A stretch of 15,270 bases of DNA from Desulfobacteraceae bacterium (GCA_024225895.1 JAAEMC010000475.1:1-15270), one strand, 5' to 3'; numbered from the stretch's first letter, positions 1 through 7,521 are shown. Numbers and translations are program-made. Notes: generated by a model not told the origin, from the letters alone.

Positions 1-1
1 A

Positions 2-1054
2 AATCAGGCGCTGTTGGATAACTCTTCCAGCTTTATGAATCTGGCTGAGAAATACTTTTCAACCTATGTCAAGGCGGCCAGAAAGGATTTTACCGTTCAG
101 GGCAGTCAAATTGCACAAAGTGTTACCCCCGTAAAACAGACCCTTGACCGGTATGAAGCCCACTTGGGTGTAATGGAAAAAGAAAGAGAAAATGCCTATG
201 GTGCCATTACCGCCCATTTGATTGAAATGGGCAAAACACAGAAATACCTCCACCAGGAGACGGGAAACCTGGTAAAGGCGCTTCGGGTTCCCCATGTCAG
301 GGGAAGATGGGGCGAAATCACCTTAAAAAGGGTGGCAGAGCTTGCTGGAATGGCCCAGCATTGTGATTTTTTTGAGCAGGAACAAGCTGGGTCTGGTAAA
401 GGCGCGGTTCGACCGGATATGGTGATAACATTGCCCCGGAACCGTAAAATCATTGTGGATTCAAAAGTGCCACTTGCAGCCTACCTGGATGCACTTGAAG
501 CAACGGATGAGGCCCAGCAAAAATCTTTTTTAGAAGATCATGCCCGCCAGGTGCTTTCCCATATCAACAACCTGTCATCAAAAAAATATGCCCAGGTCTT
601 TTCACCAACCCCTGAGTTTGTGATTCTCTTTATCCCGGGGGAAAATTATTTCAGTGCAGCATTAAGTTTTAAACCCGATCTCATTGAAAAGGGAGTTGAA
701 AAAGGAGTGATCCTGGCGACCCCTACAACTCTGATTGCCCTTTTAAAATCCGTGGCCTATTCCTGGAAACAGAAAAAAAGTTATGAAAATGCAGAAGAGA
801 TCCGTAAATTAGGTGTTGAACTTTTTAGACGGCTTTCCAATATGACTGACAACATCAACCGGTTGGGCAAAGATATAGAAAAATGTGTTACCACCTACAA
901 CAGGACCGTTGGGGCAATGGAGTCACGGGTGATGGTGTCTGCCAGAAAATTGGAAGCCCTTGAAATTACGGATCACAAATTGGATGAATTAAGCAAAGTG
1001 GACCACGAAAATGCAGTTGCCAAACAATTTTATACAAAGGACAATGATGCGTGA
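2..1054 (+). CDS. rmuC: DNA recombination protein RmuC (5' partial)
   Basis: RmuC-family protein, linked in E. coli to limiting inversions at short inverted repeats and thought to be a nuclease-like factor. The frame is open to the left edge, so the gene starts upstream; the TTG at 14 is not a credible start. About 350 residues are visible against roughly 475 in E. coli, so the usual N-terminal membrane anchor and part of the coiled coil are missing. Seen: a helical N-terminal stretch, then the core block VRGRWGEITLKRVAELAGM, a PDMVI strand followed by IIVDSKVPL (D...DxK spacing as in PD-(D/E)xK folds), FVILFIPGENYFSAAL, and ATPTTLIALLKSVAYSW. A helical tail follows. It ends in TGA inside the start of the next gene, so the two are probably co-transcribed. 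Family assignment is firm; the nuclease role is family knowledge only. Confidence 0.93.
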   Translation, partial: NQALLDNSSSFMNLAEKYFSTYVKAARKDFTVQGSQIAQSVTPVKQTLDRYEAHLGVMEKERENAYGAITAHLIEMGKTQKYLHQETGNLVKALRVPHVRGRWGEITLKRVAELAGMAQHCDFFEQEQAGSGKGAVRPDMVITLPRNRKIIVDSKVPLAAYLDALEATDEAQQKSFLEDHARQVLSHINNLSSKKYAQVFSPTPEFVILFIPGENYFSAALSFKPDLIEKGVEKGVILATPTTLIALLKSVAYSWKQKKSYENAEEIRKLGVELFRRLSNMTDNINRLGKDIEKCVTTYNRTVGAMESRVMVSARKLEALEITDHKLDELSKVDHENAVAKQFYTKDNDA

Positions 1055-2270
1055 TATTCAATTGAAAAACATCCTGATGCTGATAATGATTGTCATGTTC
1101 ACAGGCTTGACCGGCTGCCCCCAGCCGCCGACTACCCGCGAAGAAATAACCAAATTCAATTCGCTGAAGACATTGAAACCCAGCGGATATCCCATCTTCA
1201 CGGATTATATGGACTACCAGGATCTGACACGTTCCATAGATATGAGCCTTGTATATTTCAAGCGGGTTCCCCTGACAAGGGAATACCGGTATGCAAAGGA
1301 TATTGTCACCGCAGAACAAATGATTGCAGGACTGGTAATTTTTAAAGAGTTTTTGGATACCCACCCTTCATCTGATGCGCTCAATGAATTTATACGGTCC
1401 CGTTTTCGGGTCTATAAAAGTGTAGGAAATGAAGCTGATGGCCAGGTGCTGTTTACAGGCTATTATGAGCCTACCTATGCCGGCAGCTTAAAAAAGGAAG
1501 GGGACTTTATTTTCCCGGTCTATTCAAAACCCAATGATATTTTGCAAATTGACCTTTCCCTTTTTAATGAAAAATATAAGGGCCATTCCAAGCTTGTGGC
1601 CCGGGTCAACAAAAAGAACAAGGTGATTCCCTATTTTAGCAGAAAAGAGATCAATGCCCAGGAAAAATTCCATAAAAAATCAATACCCGTGGCCTGGCTG
1701 AAAAGCAGGGTTGACAGGTTCTTTCTAGAAATTCAGGGGTCGGGAAGAGTGGTTTTGGATGATGGCGAAATCCTTCGGGTGCACTATGCAGGCAGCAACG
1801 GTAATGCCTACCGTTCTGTGGGAAGATATTTAATCGACAAAAATGAAGTAAAAAAAGAAGATATGTCCATGCAGGCCATCAGAAAGTGGCTGGAAAAAAA
1901 CCCCCAACGAATGGATGAGGTCCTGCATTTCAATAAAAGTTTTGTCTTTTTCAAAGAAGAAAAGGGCGGACCTTATGGCTGTTTAGGTGTCGAAGTTACC
2001 CCGTTACGGTCTATTGCCATGGACCAAAAGCTCTTTCCCAGAGGGGCTTTGTGTTATATGACCGTTGACTTGCCTGAAAAAAAGGAGATGGAAAATCCCG
2101 AAGACTGGAAAACAAAATCTTTTTTTGTTTTAAACCAGGATACGGGTGGCGCCATCAAAGGCCCGGCCCGTGCAGACCTTTTCTGTGGAAATGGAGAGTA
2201 TGCCGAATTTACCGCCGGCCACATGAACAAATATGGCCAGCTTTTTTTTCTGGTACCTGCTGTTGAATGA
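1047..2270 (+). CDS. mltA: Membrane-bound lytic murein transglycosylase A (MltA family) lipoprotein
   Basis: Predicted to cleave the MurNAc-GlcNAc bond of peptidoglycan with 1,6-anhydro product formation, anchored by lipid facing the periplasm. The frame is open from 1011, but ATG 1047 is preferred: AAAGG at 1036-1040 lies 6 nt upstream, and the product then opens with a classical signal peptide (MRDIQLKN, then a hydrophobic run) ending in lipobox LTGC, lipidated Cys24. ATG 1044 is the alternative. Seen: an MltA core with GYYEPTYAGSL, then FFLEIQGSGRVVL and HYAGSNGNAYRSVGRYL, and a C-terminal 3D-type domain with QDTGGAIKGPARADLFCG and TAGHMNKYGQLFFLVP. That block carries the conserved aspartates from which the catalytic acid comes in the family. 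The 407-aa length is near family size. It overlaps the rmuC stop by 8 nt and converges on tupC. Confidence 0.92.
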   Translation: MRDIQLKNILMLIMIVMFTGLTGCPQPPTTREEITKFNSLKTLKPSGYPIFTDYMDYQDLTRSIDMSLVYFKRVPLTREYRYAKDIVTAEQMIAGLVIFKEFLDTHPSSDALNEFIRSRFRVYKSVGNEADGQVLFTGYYEPTYAGSLKKEGDFIFPVYSKPNDILQIDLSLFNEKYKGHSKLVARVNKKNKVIPYFSRKEINAQEKFHKKSIPVAWLKSRVDRFFLEIQGSGRVVLDDGEILRVHYAGSNGNAYRSVGRYLIDKNEVKKEDMSMQAIRKWLEKNPQRMDEVLHFNKSFVFFKEEKGGPYGCLGVEVTPLRSIAMDQKLFPRGALCYMTVDLPEKKEMENPEDWKTKSFFVLNQDTGGAIKGPARADLFCGNGEYAEFTAGHMNKYGQLFFLVPAVE

Positions 2271-2336
2271 ATGTCAGGCCTTCGAAGTTTTAGGAACCTA
2301 TATGAAATTTTTTATTGGATGGATTGTGAAATGTTT

Positions 2337-3356
2337 TTACATCCATTCCATATGATCTATTTTAAATGTCAGGATGATTTTTTTGCCTGGCTGAAGATCC
2401 AGGCGGCTGATTTGGTCTGGAGAGAAATTTAAAGTAAAGGACAGATCATTTAACCCGATATTGGCTGAGATCCGTTCTTTTTTCTTTTCAAAAAACATAC
2501 TGGTAATTGTGCCTTCACACTGGTTAAAGCCATTGTTCAATTGTTTTTTATCCTGGTCAATGGAAATATTCTTTTTTTTGATCAATGCAGCGGTTTTTCC
2601 TTTTCCGCCTTCCGGCAGCACCAGAAATTGACCATCGGACAATTTCTTTATGAACTGATTCCCGTTATGGGTTTCAAAGGGGCCGGTGATTATGTTTTCC
2701 ACACCAGTGGGGAATATCTTGCCATTAAAGATAAAAATCTGAGTATCGCTGATGGAAAAGAGCCACTGGAGATCATGGCTGGCAATAACAAGGGTTGTCC
2801 CCCATTCTTCACAGGCTTTTAATGTTGCATTCCGGATCAGTTTTGCGCTTTCCATATCTACGCTGGCAACTGGTTCATCAAGTAATAAAACATCGGGTTC
2901 CAGCACCAGCCGTGCCGCCATGGCAACCCTTTGGGCTTCCCCGCCGGAAAGTTCATGCCATTTTCTTGGGGCAAAACGCTCAAAATCAAGCCCCACCTTT
3001 GAAAGGGCGGTTTTTATCCGGCGGATGACATCGTTTTTGTCTTTCCGGATATTTAAGCCATAGGCAATATTGTCATAAACAGTTCTCTTTAGCAGATAAG
3101 GTTTTTGGGTGAGCAAGGTTACCTTGGAGCGAATGGCCTTTGAAAACGGTAATTCAATCTTGCCCCTGAAATAAATTTCTCCCAGGCTGGGGCGTTCTGC
3201 AAAGATCAGCAGTTTTAAAAGGGTGCTTTTGCCGCTGCCGTTGGGGCCTACAAGCCCTGTAATCGATCCTTTCTCAATGGTCAGGTCGTCAATATTAAGC
3301 ACTTTTCTGTCATTATAAAAATGACGGATATTTTTTAATTGATATACAGCCGTCAT
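2337..3356 (-). CDS. tupC: Tungstate ABC transporter ATP-binding protein (TupC-like)
   Basis: ATPase subunit that drives oxyanion (probably tungstate) import through the TupB-like permease. Seen: Walker A GPNGSGKST (residues 37-45), Q-loop Gln84, signature LSGGE (136-140), Walker B VLLLDE (156-161) and H-loop His194, so all ABC motifs are intact. After the ATPase domain there is a Lys-rich linker and a C-terminal module at about 275-339 (EGTITSMFFEKKKERISANI onward). It resembles the TOBE/Mop-type regulatory domain that binds oxyanions in molybdate and tungstate ATPases. The length of 339 aa fits an ATPase with such an extension. It is the last gene of tupA-tupB-tupC and starts 5 nt after the tupB stop. 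The tungstate rather than molybdate call comes mainly from the TupA-type binding protein. Confidence 0.88.
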   Translation of the reverse strand: MTAVYQLKNIRHFYNDRKVLNIDDLTIEKGSITGLVGPNGSGKSTLLKLLIFAERPSLGEIYFRGKIELPFSKAIRSKVTLLTQKPYLLKRTVYDNIAYGLNIRKDKNDVIRRIKTALSKVGLDFERFAPRKWHELSGGEAQRVAMAARLVLEPDVLLLDEPVASVDMESAKLIRNATLKACEEWGTTLVIASHDLQWLFSISDTQIFIFNGKIFPTGVENIITGPFETHNGNQFIKKLSDGQFLVLPEGGKGKTAALIKKKNISIDQDKKQLNNGFNQCEGTITSMFFEKKKERISANIGLNDLSFTLNFSPDQISRLDLQPGKKIILTFKIDHMEWM

Positions 3357-3361
3357 CGTCT

Positions 3362-4048
3362 TTATTGCCTTCTTAATAATGAGAGGGAAAGGTTTACGGC
3401 AAAGGCCAGGGTAATAAGGATAATCCCTAAAGCAATCCCATTGGCAAATTCTCCTTTACCTGTTTCAAGGGCGATGGCAGTGGTAACCGTCCTTGTATGC
3501 CATTTGATATTGCCGCCCACCATCATTGAAATGCCCACTTCCGTCAAAACCCTTCCATAGGCTGTTACAGCACCTGCTAAGATCCCATAGCGGACTTCCC
3601 ACAAGCAGGTGGCGATAATATTCCTTTTTCCGGCACCCAAGGAGACCAGGGTTAGTTTGAATAAAGGGTCAACAGCCTCAATGGTGGTGGCCGTTATGGC
3701 AGTAACAATGGGGAAGGCAAGAATGGTCTGTCCAATGGCGATACCGGTCAGGGAAAAGAGGAGTTTGAAATCACCCAGAGGCCCCTGATTGGAGATAAAA
3801 GCGAAAACGACAAGACCGATAAAAACCGTTGGAAGGGCCAGCATGGTATCCAAAACAGTTCTTAAGTGTTGTTTACCCCTGAATTCATAGTAGCCAAGCA
3901 AAAATCCGCAAGGCAAACCTGCTCCGATGCTTAAAAGCATGGAGCAGGTTGAGACTTTCACTGTTGCCAGGACGGCCGTCCAGGTCGATTCGTCACCGCT
4001 GAATAGTAACTCGAAAGCCTTGACGATGCCTGCAACAATATCATCCAT
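3362..4048 (-). CDS. tupB: Tungstate ABC transporter permease (TupB-like)
   Basis: Inner-membrane permease forming the translocation path for the oxyanion. Seen: 228 residues with several hydrophobic segments (about 24-52, 64-86, 98-120, 155-175 and 203-225). A cytoplasmic EAA-type loop at about 132-150, containing LTLVSLGAGKRNI, contacts the ATPase. A conserved block, GRVLTEVGISMMVGGNI, follows. ATG 4046-4048 is preceded on the minus strand by AAGG at a suitable distance. It lies 38 nt downstream of tupA and 5 nt upstream of tupC. The length and the order binding protein - permease - ATPase are typical of TupABC. A molybdate permease is the alternative, but the partner proteins argue for tungstate. 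Confidence 0.88.
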   Translation of the reverse strand: MDDIVAGIVKAFELLFSGDESTWTAVLATVKVSTCSMLLSIGAGLPCGFLLGYYEFRGKQHLRTVLDTMLALPTVFIGLVVFAFISNQGPLGDFKLLFSLTGIAIGQTILAFPIVTAITATTIEAVDPLFKLTLVSLGAGKRNIIATCLWEVRYGILAGAVTAYGRVLTEVGISMMVGGNIKWHTRTVTTAIALETGKGEFANGIALGIILITLAFAVNLSLSLLRRQ

Positions 4049-4086
4049 AAATGTCTTACCTTAGTGTTTGAACATAAAGGCTTCCC

Positions 4087-4914
4087 TTATTTTGCATTGG
4101 GGATAAAAAGCCTTTTTCCAAGAAGCCTGAAATCTTTTATCAGGTTCTGGGCATTTTCGCCAGCCATCCAATCTGAAAATTTTATGGCAAGCTCATGCTG
4201 TGCCTTGGCGCAATTCTTATCGCTTAAGGTCAGTACGCTGTATTGGTTTAAGAGGACAGCATCGCCATCCACAAGAACGATTAAGGGAGCATCACCGCCT
4301 TTCTGGGACTGGTATTTGATATAAGTACCCCGGTCGGTCATAGTGTAGCCGCCTCTTTCCTGGGCAACATTGATGGTGGAAAGCATCCCCTGTCCTGTCT
4401 GTACATACCATTCCTCTTTATCCGGCAATTGCATGCCTGCGTTTTTCCATAACAGTTTTTCTTTTTTGTTGGTACCGGAATCATCCCCCCGGCTGATAAA
4501 AGCCGATTGTTTATCTTTGATTGTTTTCAGGGCATCCTGGATGCTTTGTCCTTTGACGGCTGCAGGATCGTTTTTGGGACCGATAATGACAAAATCATTG
4601 TACATGACTTCTCTTCTGGCTTTTCCAAATCCTTTTTCAATATATTTTTTTTCTGCAGGAGGCGCATGCACCAACAGAACGTCCACATCACATGTTTCCC
4701 CAAGCTTTAATGCTTTTCCTGTACCGGTGGCGGTCCATTTCAACTTGATCCCTGTATCTTTTTCAAAATGGGGAGCTAAGTAATCGAGAAGCCCTGTGTT
4801 ATCAGTGGAAGTGGTGGTAGCCATCATCAGCGTATCACTGGCAAAAACACCGGCAGGGGAACACAGCGCAAACATAATAGCAATCAGAATGAAGAACAGT
4901 TTTTTTGTTTCCAT
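4087..4914 (-). CDS. tupA: Tungstate ABC transporter substrate-binding protein (TupA-like)
   Basis: Periplasmic protein that captures tungstate and delivers it to TupBC. Seen: a signal peptide with a charged start (METKK), a hydrophobic core and probable cleavage after VFA (residue 25). Next comes the family hallmark MATTTSTDNTGLL (TTTS at 33-36), contributing anion-binding hydroxyls. Then come ATGTGKALKLGE, DVDVLLVHAP and the strongly family-typical RGDDSGTNKKEKLLWK. The length (275 aa) is normal. The start is supported by a good Shine-Dalgarno (AAAGGAG, 8 nt upstream). Cys18 is not in a proper lipobox, so a soluble periplasmic form is likely. First gene of the operon. Molybdate is possible as a secondary ligand. 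Confidence 0.92.
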   Translation of the reverse strand: METKKLFFILIAIMFALCSPAGVFASDTLMMATTTSTDNTGLLDYLAPHFEKDTGIKLKWTATGTGKALKLGETCDVDVLLVHAPPAEKKYIEKGFGKARREVMYNDFVIIGPKNDPAAVKGQSIQDALKTIKDKQSAFISRGDDSGTNKKEKLLWKNAGMQLPDKEEWYVQTGQGMLSTINVAQERGGYTMTDRGTYIKYQSQKGGDAPLIVLVDGDAVLLNQYSVLTLSDKNCAKAQHELAIKFSDWMAGENAQNLIKDFRLLGKRLFIPNAK

Positions 4915-4963
4915 TTATCAGTCTCCTTTAACGGTCATATCAGGTTTGTGTTAAAATGAGAGT

Positions 4964-5055
4964 GAAGTATGGTATACATTGGTAATTGTCAAGAAAATAT
5001 GCCTAAAAACTGGCAGCTTTAATAAATTATAACCGCCAATAACTAAAAATGACAA
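4964..5055 (-). promoter_or_regulatory. Candidate tandem promoters for the tup operon
   Basis: Read on the minus strand. A distal candidate has -35 TTGTCA (5050-5055), an 18-nt spacer and a perfect -10 TATAAT (5026-5031). A proximal candidate has a perfect -35 TTGACA (4987-4992), 17 nt, then a poor -10 TACTTC (4964-4969). Both face tupA, whose start is at 4914. I see no ModE-type palindrome between them; a 4-bp inverted element TGCC/GGCA lies near 5000-5015. Motif matches only. Confidence 0.45.
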
Positions 5056-5078
5056 AAAATAACAGCGCAGCTTGCCCG

Positions 5079-5327
5079 TTACCGATCCTTCAGGAAAAGG
5101 TGATGGTATTCATCCTCTGAAATATGCTTTTTTAATTTGTCATTCACAAACAAATAAATTTCTTCCAGCTCCTGGTCAGATAACCTGGGGATAAACGTAT
5201 TCATAAAATGGTCTTCACTGAATTTTTGAAGATAAAACATAATGGTTTCTTCATCTGTCTTTCTGTCCATACCAAAGGCAGCAAGCCCTTTGTAATTATG
5301 TATAAAGTTATGGGTGTCTTTTTTCAT
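5079..5327 (-). CDS. Conserved 82-aa cytoplasmic protein of unknown function
   Basis: Small, charged, soluble protein with no signal peptide or membrane segment. Seen: a His-containing start (MKKDTHNFIHNYKGL), then FGMDRKTDEETIMFYLQKF, a second amphipathic block PRLSDQELEEIYLFV, and an acidic/His tail (SEDEYHHLFLKDR). It looks all-helical. From memory, similar short 'cytoplasmic proteins' with a DRKTDEET-like core and an LSDxEL-like second half occur in sulfate-reducing deltaproteobacteria, with no known function; this was not checked. It starts 18 nt after the stop of the Cys/His-rich 59-aa gene, so the two very likely form an operon and may act together. AGGA lies 10 nt upstream of the ATG. 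I assign no function. Confidence 0.72.
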   Translation of the reverse strand: MKKDTHNFIHNYKGLAAFGMDRKTDEETIMFYLQKFSEDHFMNTFIPRLSDQELEEIYLFVNDKLKKHISEDEYHHLFLKDR

Positions 5328-5345
5328 TTTTTTTTATCCTTAAAA

Positions 5346-5525
5346 TTATTCCTCTGTTTCTTTGTCAAAGCCTTTTTTGAAGATAAAGTGTATGGGGCAC
5401 GACGTTCTGTGCTTACAGTAAATTTCCGGGTCCGGGCATTTCAGACACTTATTGCATAGATAAAATTCGTGTTTAGCACATCGATAACTGGTGTGATTTT
5501 CCGGATGATTTTTACAGAACCCCAT
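5346..5525 (-). CDS. 59-aa Cys/His-rich B-box-like zinc-binding protein
   Basis: Short gene found by translating the minus strand from ATG 5523-5525 to TAA 5346-5348. Seven Cys and five His fall in 59 residues: C4-x2-H7, H11, C16-x2-H19, C24-x2-C27-x2-C30, C37-x-H39, C43-x2-H46. This resembles the cross-braced B-box zinc finger (CxxH ... C ... CxxC ... H), so one or two zinc ions are likely. That is inference from spacing. No signal peptide; a short charged tail (KKGFDKETEE) follows. It begins an apparent two-gene unit with the 82-aa protein 18 nt downstream and is divergent from the marR efflux operon. The dense Cys/His pattern and tight spacing to the next gene argue for a real gene. Cellular role unknown; a protein-interaction or metal-sensing adaptor is possible. 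Confidence 0.7.
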   Translation of the reverse strand: MGFCKNHPENHTSYRCAKHEFYLCNKCLKCPDPEIYCKHRTSCPIHFIFKKGFDKETEE

Positions 5526-5615
5526 ATATACGCCTAATCCTTTTTGGTGTACGTCTGCACTAAACCAAAATCATTGATTATTCAAGACTTTCTCAAATTT
5601 ATTTTTTTGGAAGGC

Positions 5616-5645
5616 TTGACATGGAGAATAAAAAATTATTAGATA
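5616..5645 (+). promoter_or_regulatory. Candidate sigma70-type promoter of the marR-RND operon
   Basis: Perfect -35 TTGACA at 5616-5621, with a weak -10 either as TTAGAT (5639-5644, 17-nt spacer) or TAGATA (5640-5645, 18-nt spacer). The -10 falls inside the left half of the perfect palindrome at 5632-5658, as expected for an autorepressed promoter. A second possibility is TTGAAA at 5657 with ATTAAT at 5680. Sequence match only. Confidence 0.45.
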
Positions 5646-5691
5646 GACTAATAATTTTGAAATACTAAATATTAATATCATTAATTATTAG
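5632..5691. promoter_or_regulatory. Two palindromic candidate MarR operators
   Basis: Operator 1 (5632-5658) is a perfect inverted repeat: AAAATTATTAG, 5-nt spacer, CTAATAATTTT. Its core TTAG-N5-CTAA resembles the SlyA-type consensus TTAGCAAGCTAA of the MarR family. Operator 2 (5665-5691) is an imperfect 27-bp palindrome bounded by CTAA and TTAG with 10 of 14 paired positions matching. Centres are 33 bp apart, about three helical turns. A 13-bp direct repeat AATTATTAGATAG occurs at 5634-5646 and 5683-5695, the second copy abutting the marR ribosome binding site. Likely autoregulatory sites for the MarR protein encoded 15 bp downstream, possibly also affecting the divergent small genes. Confidence 0.65.
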
Positions 5692-5705
5692 ATAGGCGTA
5701 TTGAT

Positions 5706-6191
5706 ATGACCGATATAACAACACTTGAGCAGGCTAAATTTATTTTTTCATCAATAAAATATCTTCGGGACAAAATGTTTGCAAAGCACCACGGGCAATC
5801 CATGACAAAAGAAGAGCGGCTGATCTTAAAAGACATGTCGATTTCCCAGTTTCATACCATTATGGCTATTCGCAGAAAAGGAAAGGTCTCTTTAAAGGAG
5901 CTTTCACAAATGCTGCAGATTTCACCGCCTTCTGCATCCTCAATGGTGAACCGATTGGTGGAAAAGGGTGTGGTGAAAAGGCATCAGAGCAGTAAAGACC
6001 GGCGCAAGATTGAGATCAGCTTGACCCAAAAAGCGTTGTTAAGGCATGAAAGGGTGGAAAAGGCAATGTTTGCCTCTTTTGTCGATCTCATTGAAAAGCT
6101 GGGACCGGACACAACAGAAAAGTGGTGTCAAGTTATAGAGGAAATACATGAGATATTTCGCTTGGAAGACCGCGGGGAGACTGCCCAATGA
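5706..6191 (+). CDS. MarR-family transcriptional regulator
   Basis: Dimeric winged-helix regulator, probably the ligand-responsive repressor of the efflux operon it begins. Seen: N-terminal dimerisation helices (1-45), then a wHTH from about 48 to 110. The recognition region is SPPSASSMVNRLVEKG (73-88), followed by a wing with DRRKIEISLTQ (98-108); the Asp-Arg-Arg here is the usual MarR wing signature. C-terminal helices complete the dimer interface. The length of 161 aa is typical. AGG at 5694-5696 serves as ribosome binding site for ATG 5706. The stop overlaps the next start as ATGA, indicating translational coupling with the adaptor gene. Palindromes 15-74 bp upstream are its likely targets. 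The inducing compound cannot be read from the sequence. Confidence 0.93.
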   Translation: MTDITTLEQAKFIFSSIKYLRDKMFAKHHGQSMTKEERLILKDMSISQFHTIMAIRRKGKVSLKELSQMLQISPPSASSMVNRLVEKGVVKRHQSSKDRRKIEISLTQKALLRHERVEKAMFASFVDLIEKLGPDTTEKWCQVIEEIHEIFRLEDRGETAQ

Positions 6192-7504
6192 AAAATGATA
6201 TGAAAAAGACAAAAGAACCCGGATTGATCTTTAGAGTTGTTCTTTGCATCATTGTCATCGTATTTGGCCTTTTTGCCATGAAATATTTCATGGCGCTAAA
6301 AAAACCTCCCCATAAATCCCGAGTAAAAGAACAAATGTTAAAGGTGCAAGTGAAAAAAGCTGTTCCTGAGGACGTTCAAGTAATGCTAAAGGGATTTGGT
6401 GCGGCCAAGCCCATCAAAACAATCAAAATTTCATCTGAAGTGGCCGGCAGGATCATATTTACCCACGACCGTTTTGAAAAAGGGGCTGTCATCAATAAAG
6501 ATGAGGTCCTTTTTAAAATAGATGCTTCAGAATATGAAGCCACATTGAATAATTTAACAGCAAGCCTGGAGCAAAAAAGGAATTTGCTTTCCAAACGGCA
6601 TACAGAATATTCTGCTGACAAAAAAAGGATTAAAACCCTTGAAAGAAGTATGGATCTTGCCAGAGCAGAGTATGAACGGGTCAAAATTCTTTTGGAAAAA
6701 AACAGTATCGGAAACCGGACCACGGTTGACCGAAAGGAGCAGGAATACAACAGCGCCAAAGACAGGGTTGACCAGATGAAACGAACCCTTGCGTTGTATC
6801 CGGCCCAGATTAAGGAGGCAAAAGCCGGCATCAAATCGGTTTTGGCAAATGTTGAAAAGGCAAAGATAAATCTTGATCGTTGTACGGTAAAAGCGCCTTT
6901 TACCTGTCGCATTAAGCAAGTCTATATGGAAGCTTCAGAATATGCTTCCCGGGGCAAACAGGTGTTGACCATTGCCAATGATGCCACCATTGAAATCGAG
7001 GTCTCTTTGGATAGTAGACAGGTTGCAAACTGGCTTGAGTTTGAAATCCGGGATCCAGGGAATAATTTAGGCTGGTTCAGTGCCCTTCGATCTGAAAAGG
7101 CGAGTATCACCTGGCTTGAAGCAAAGGAAAATGTCTGGGAAGGATATGTGGATCGGATCATAGAGTTTGATCAGGATTCCAGAACTGTCACAATGGCGGT
7201 TCGATATGAAACCACCGATAATACATGCAGGGAATGCCTTCCCTTGCTGGAGGGAATGTTTTGTGCTGTTCAAATCCCCGGAAAAATCCTTACCGGCCTT
7301 TACCGGCTTCCCAGATGGCTGGTTACAACGGATAATACGATTTATATTGCCAATGAAAAACGCTTGAAAACCCGCCAGGTGGAAAAGGTGTATGCCCATG
7401 ATGAAGATGTGTTTTTAAAAGGGAATATCAAAGAAGGGGACATGTTGATTCTCACAAGGCTTCTGGATCCACCTGAGGGTGCCGCCCTTAAAATTATTAA
7501 GTAA
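6188..7504 (+). CDS. RND efflux periplasmic adaptor (membrane fusion protein, HlyD/AcrA family)
   Basis: Links the inner-membrane RND pump to the TolC-like channel across the periplasm. Seen: a short basic cytoplasmic start, one transmembrane anchor (about 13-35, no lipobox Cys), and the first lipoyl half (about 82-112: SEVAGRI ... GAVINKDEVLFKID). A long helical hairpin follows (about 113-228), then the second lipoyl half (about 229-264: CTVKAPFTCRIKQVY ... ASRGKQVLTIAN), a beta-barrel domain and a membrane-proximal domain to the C-terminus. The length of 438 aa is slightly above AcrA because of the anchor and long hairpin. The start overlaps the marR stop (ATGA), and GGGGAG lies 8 nt upstream. 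It is followed 17 nt later by the RND gene. Substrate unknown. Confidence 0.92.
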   Translation: MKNDMKKTKEPGLIFRVVLCIIVIVFGLFAMKYFMALKKPPHKSRVKEQMLKVQVKKAVPEDVQVMLKGFGAAKPIKTIKISSEVAGRIIFTHDRFEKGAVINKDEVLFKIDASEYEATLNNLTASLEQKRNLLSKRHTEYSADKKRIKTLERSMDLARAEYERVKILLEKNSIGNRTTVDRKEQEYNSAKDRVDQMKRTLALYPAQIKEAKAGIKSVLANVEKAKINLDRCTVKAPFTCRIKQVYMEASEYASRGKQVLTIANDATIEIEVSLDSRQVANWLEFEIRDPGNNLGWFSALRSEKASITWLEAKENVWEGYVDRIIEFDQDSRTVTMAVRYETTDNTCRECLPLLEGMFCAVQIPGKILTGLYRLPRWLVTTDNTIYIANEKRLKTRQVEKVYAHDEDVFLKGNIKEGDMLILTRLLDPPEGAALKIIK

Positions 7505-7521
7505 GGATTAAAAATAAAATA

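Noticed and set aside
2310..2350. Imperfect hairpin ATGGAT...ATCCAT between mltA and tupC as a bidirectional terminator
   Set aside because: The 16-nt loop is long, the stem overlaps the tupC stop, and no U-tract follows on either strand.
5053..5080. Possible terminator of the 82-aa gene on the minus strand (AACGG...GCTGTT then a T-run)
   Set aside because: The stem is short and needs a G-U pair and mismatches. It overlaps both the coding end and the -35 of the tup promoter.
5542..5570. Inverted repeat TTTTGGT / ACCAAAA upstream of the 59-aa gene
   Set aside because: Seven-bp AT-rich arms with a 15-nt spacer are expected by chance, and no -35/-10 pair aligns with it.
6376..6919. Long minus-strand frames opposite the membrane fusion gene
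   Set aside because: Shadow frames of a well-supported coding region, with no recognisable domain.
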